A stretch of 6,287 nucleotides of DNA from Betaproteobacteria bacterium (lineage in GTDB: Bacteria; Pseudomonadota; Gammaproteobacteria; Burkholderiales; SG8-39), in the NCBI GenBank assembly GCA_011391295.1, contig JAABQT010000099.1:1-6287 (forward strand), read 5' to 3'. Positions 5,305 through 6,287 of this stretch are shown here, one piece after another. The position numbers were made by a program, and so were the translations under genes. Positions within the stretch are counted from its first letter, which is position 1; each line of letters begins with the position of its first letter. The notes under the pieces were generated by a model. It saw only the letters and a program-made list of their open reading frames with translations, ran no database searches and was not told the origin of the DNA.

Positions 5305-6287
5305 TGCGGGGGCGTGCGCAACCGGATGTGCAGCTCGCGCAGTTGCTTTTCGGTGACCCGCGAGGGCGCGCCCGTGAGCAGGTCCTGCCCGCGTTGCGTT
5401 TTCGGGAACGCGATCACGTCGCGGATCGCCTCGGCGCCCGCCATCAGCGCCACCAGCCGGTCGAAGCCGAACGCGATGCCGCCGTGCGGCGGGGCGCCAT
5501 ACTGCAGCGCGTCGAGCAGGAAACCGAACTTGGTGCGCTGGTCCTCGGCGGAAATCTTCAGGCTGCGAAACACCTGCTGCTGAACCTCCTGGCGGTGAAT
5601 GCGCACCGAGCCACCCGCCACTTCCCAGCCGTTAAGCACCATGTCATAGGCCTTGGCGAAGGCCTTTTCCGGCGCCGAATCGATGTACTGCTCGTGGCCA
5701 TCCTTCGGGCTGGTGAACGGGTGGTGGCGCGCCTTCCACTGCCTGGACTCATCGTCGTACTCGAACATCGGGAAATCGATCACCCACAGCGGCTTCCAGC
5801 CTTGCTGCGCCAAACCGCGCTCGTGCCCGATACGCAGGCGCAACGCGCCCAGGCAGGCGTTCGCCGCGGCGGCCCGGTCGGCGGCGAAAAAGATCAGGTC
5901 GCCGTCGGCGGCGCTGGCGCGCTCGAGGATCGCGGCGATCGCCTGCGCGTGCAGGTTCTTCACGATCGGCGACTGCAGCCCTTCGGCGCCCAGTGCCCGC
6001 TGGTTCACCTTGATCCAGGCGAGGCCCTTGGCGCCCAGCGACTTCACGTACTCGGTATAGGCGTCGATCTCGCCGCGCGTGAGCGTGCCGCCGCCCGGCA
6101 CGCGCAGCGCCACGACGCGGCCGTCCGCCGCGTTCGCCGGGGCCGAGAACACCTTGAAGTCCACGTCCTTCACCACGTCGGTGAGCTCGGTAAGCTTCTG
6201 GGGCACACGCAGGTCCGGCTTGTCCACGCCGTAGTCGCGCATCGCGTCCTCGTAGCGCATCACGGGAAACGGGTCCGGAAACGCAAC
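5301..6287 (-). CDS. aspS: aspartyl-tRNA synthetase, C-terminal part (5' end outside window)
   Basis: The open frame enters at the right edge and gives the last 328 residues of a protein normally near 600. It is class II AspRS, which charges tRNA-Asp (and in many proteobacteria also tRNA-Asn) in the cytoplasm. Visible in order (fragment numbering) are [21 protein letters not shown] at the start, the bacterial GAD insertion at about 40-150, IDFPMFEYD (170-178), HHPFTSPKD (188-196), [13 protein letters not shown] (219-231), class II motif 3 [10 protein letters not shown] (269-278) and the C-terminal IAFPKTQ...LRELHIRLR tail typical of betaproteobacteria. The anticodon-binding domain and motifs 1 and 2 lie outside, so discriminating versus non-discriminating type cannot be judged. 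An ATG at 6260 and GTG at 6263 are internal codons, not starts. It is the most upstream visible gene of the six-gene operon. Confidence 0.97.
   Translation of the reverse strand, partial: VAFPDPFPVMRYEDAMRDYGVDKPDLRVPQKLTELTDVVKDVDFKVFSAPANAADGRVVALRVPGGGTLTRGEIDAYTEYVKSLGAKGLAWIKVNQRALGAEGLQSPIVKNLHAQAIAAILERASAADGDLIFFAADRAAAANACLGALRLRIGHERGLAQQGWKPLWVIDFPMFEYDDESRQWKARHHPFTSPKDGHEQYIDSAPEKAFAKAYDMVLNGWEVAGGSVRIHRQEVQQQVFRSLKISAEDQRTKFGFLLDALQYGAPPHGGIAFGFDRLVALMAGAEAIRDVIAFPKTQRGQDLLTGAPSRVTEKQLRELHIRLRTPPQ

Noticed and set aside
4585..5583. Plus-strand ORF of 332 codons antisense to barstar, RNase and the end of aspS
   Set aside because: It crosses three real genes, has typical GC shadow composition and no domain.

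Overview
The window is GC-rich and gene-dense. Gene order and family-specific details point to a betaproteobacterium, possibly Burkholderiales-like. The AspRS C-terminus, a NudB with the slightly extended Nudix box I recall from betaproteobacteria, and the YbhP-ClsB pair all fit. No RNA genes, mobile elements, CRISPR arrays or long repeats were seen. Nearly every base is coding; the only sizeable gap is about 85 bp (797-881), between divergently transcribed genes.

Left part (1-796, minus strand): the N-terminal 265 residues of a stand-alone EAL-domain protein (cyclic-di-GMP phosphodiesterase family), cut by the window edge. Its DDFG motif is altered to DGFG, so catalysis is in doubt.

Left-centre (882-2184, plus strand): a small translationally coupled operon. 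It holds a 38-codon ORF of unknown function, a MaoC-type hot-dog hydratase and a diverged ComB (2-phosphosulfolactate phosphatase family) protein. Both junctions are ATGA overlaps. The operon converges on the next one with only 10 bp between stop codons, where a GC-rich hairpin sits.

Right part (2195-6287, minus strand): one compact operon read right to left: aspS (C-terminal 328 residues; 5' end outside the window), a secreted guanyl-specific RNase (RNase Sa/N1 family), a barstar-family RNase inhibitor, nudB, ybhP (endonuclease/exonuclease/phosphatase fold) and clsB (cardiolipin synthase B). Junctions are 4-bp ATGA/GTGA overlaps or gaps of 3-4 bp, so the six genes look co-transcribed and largely translationally coupled. 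It combines housekeeping functions (aspartyl-tRNA charging, folate-precursor dephosphorylation, cardiolipin synthesis) with an RNase/inhibitor pair.

The most interesting feature is that RNase-barstar pair (4543-5304), an exported ribonuclease with its likely cytoplasmic immunity protein, embedded between aspS and nudB. Second are the diverged ComB coupled to MaoC and the 38-codon ORF, and the EAL protein with a missing metal-site aspartate.
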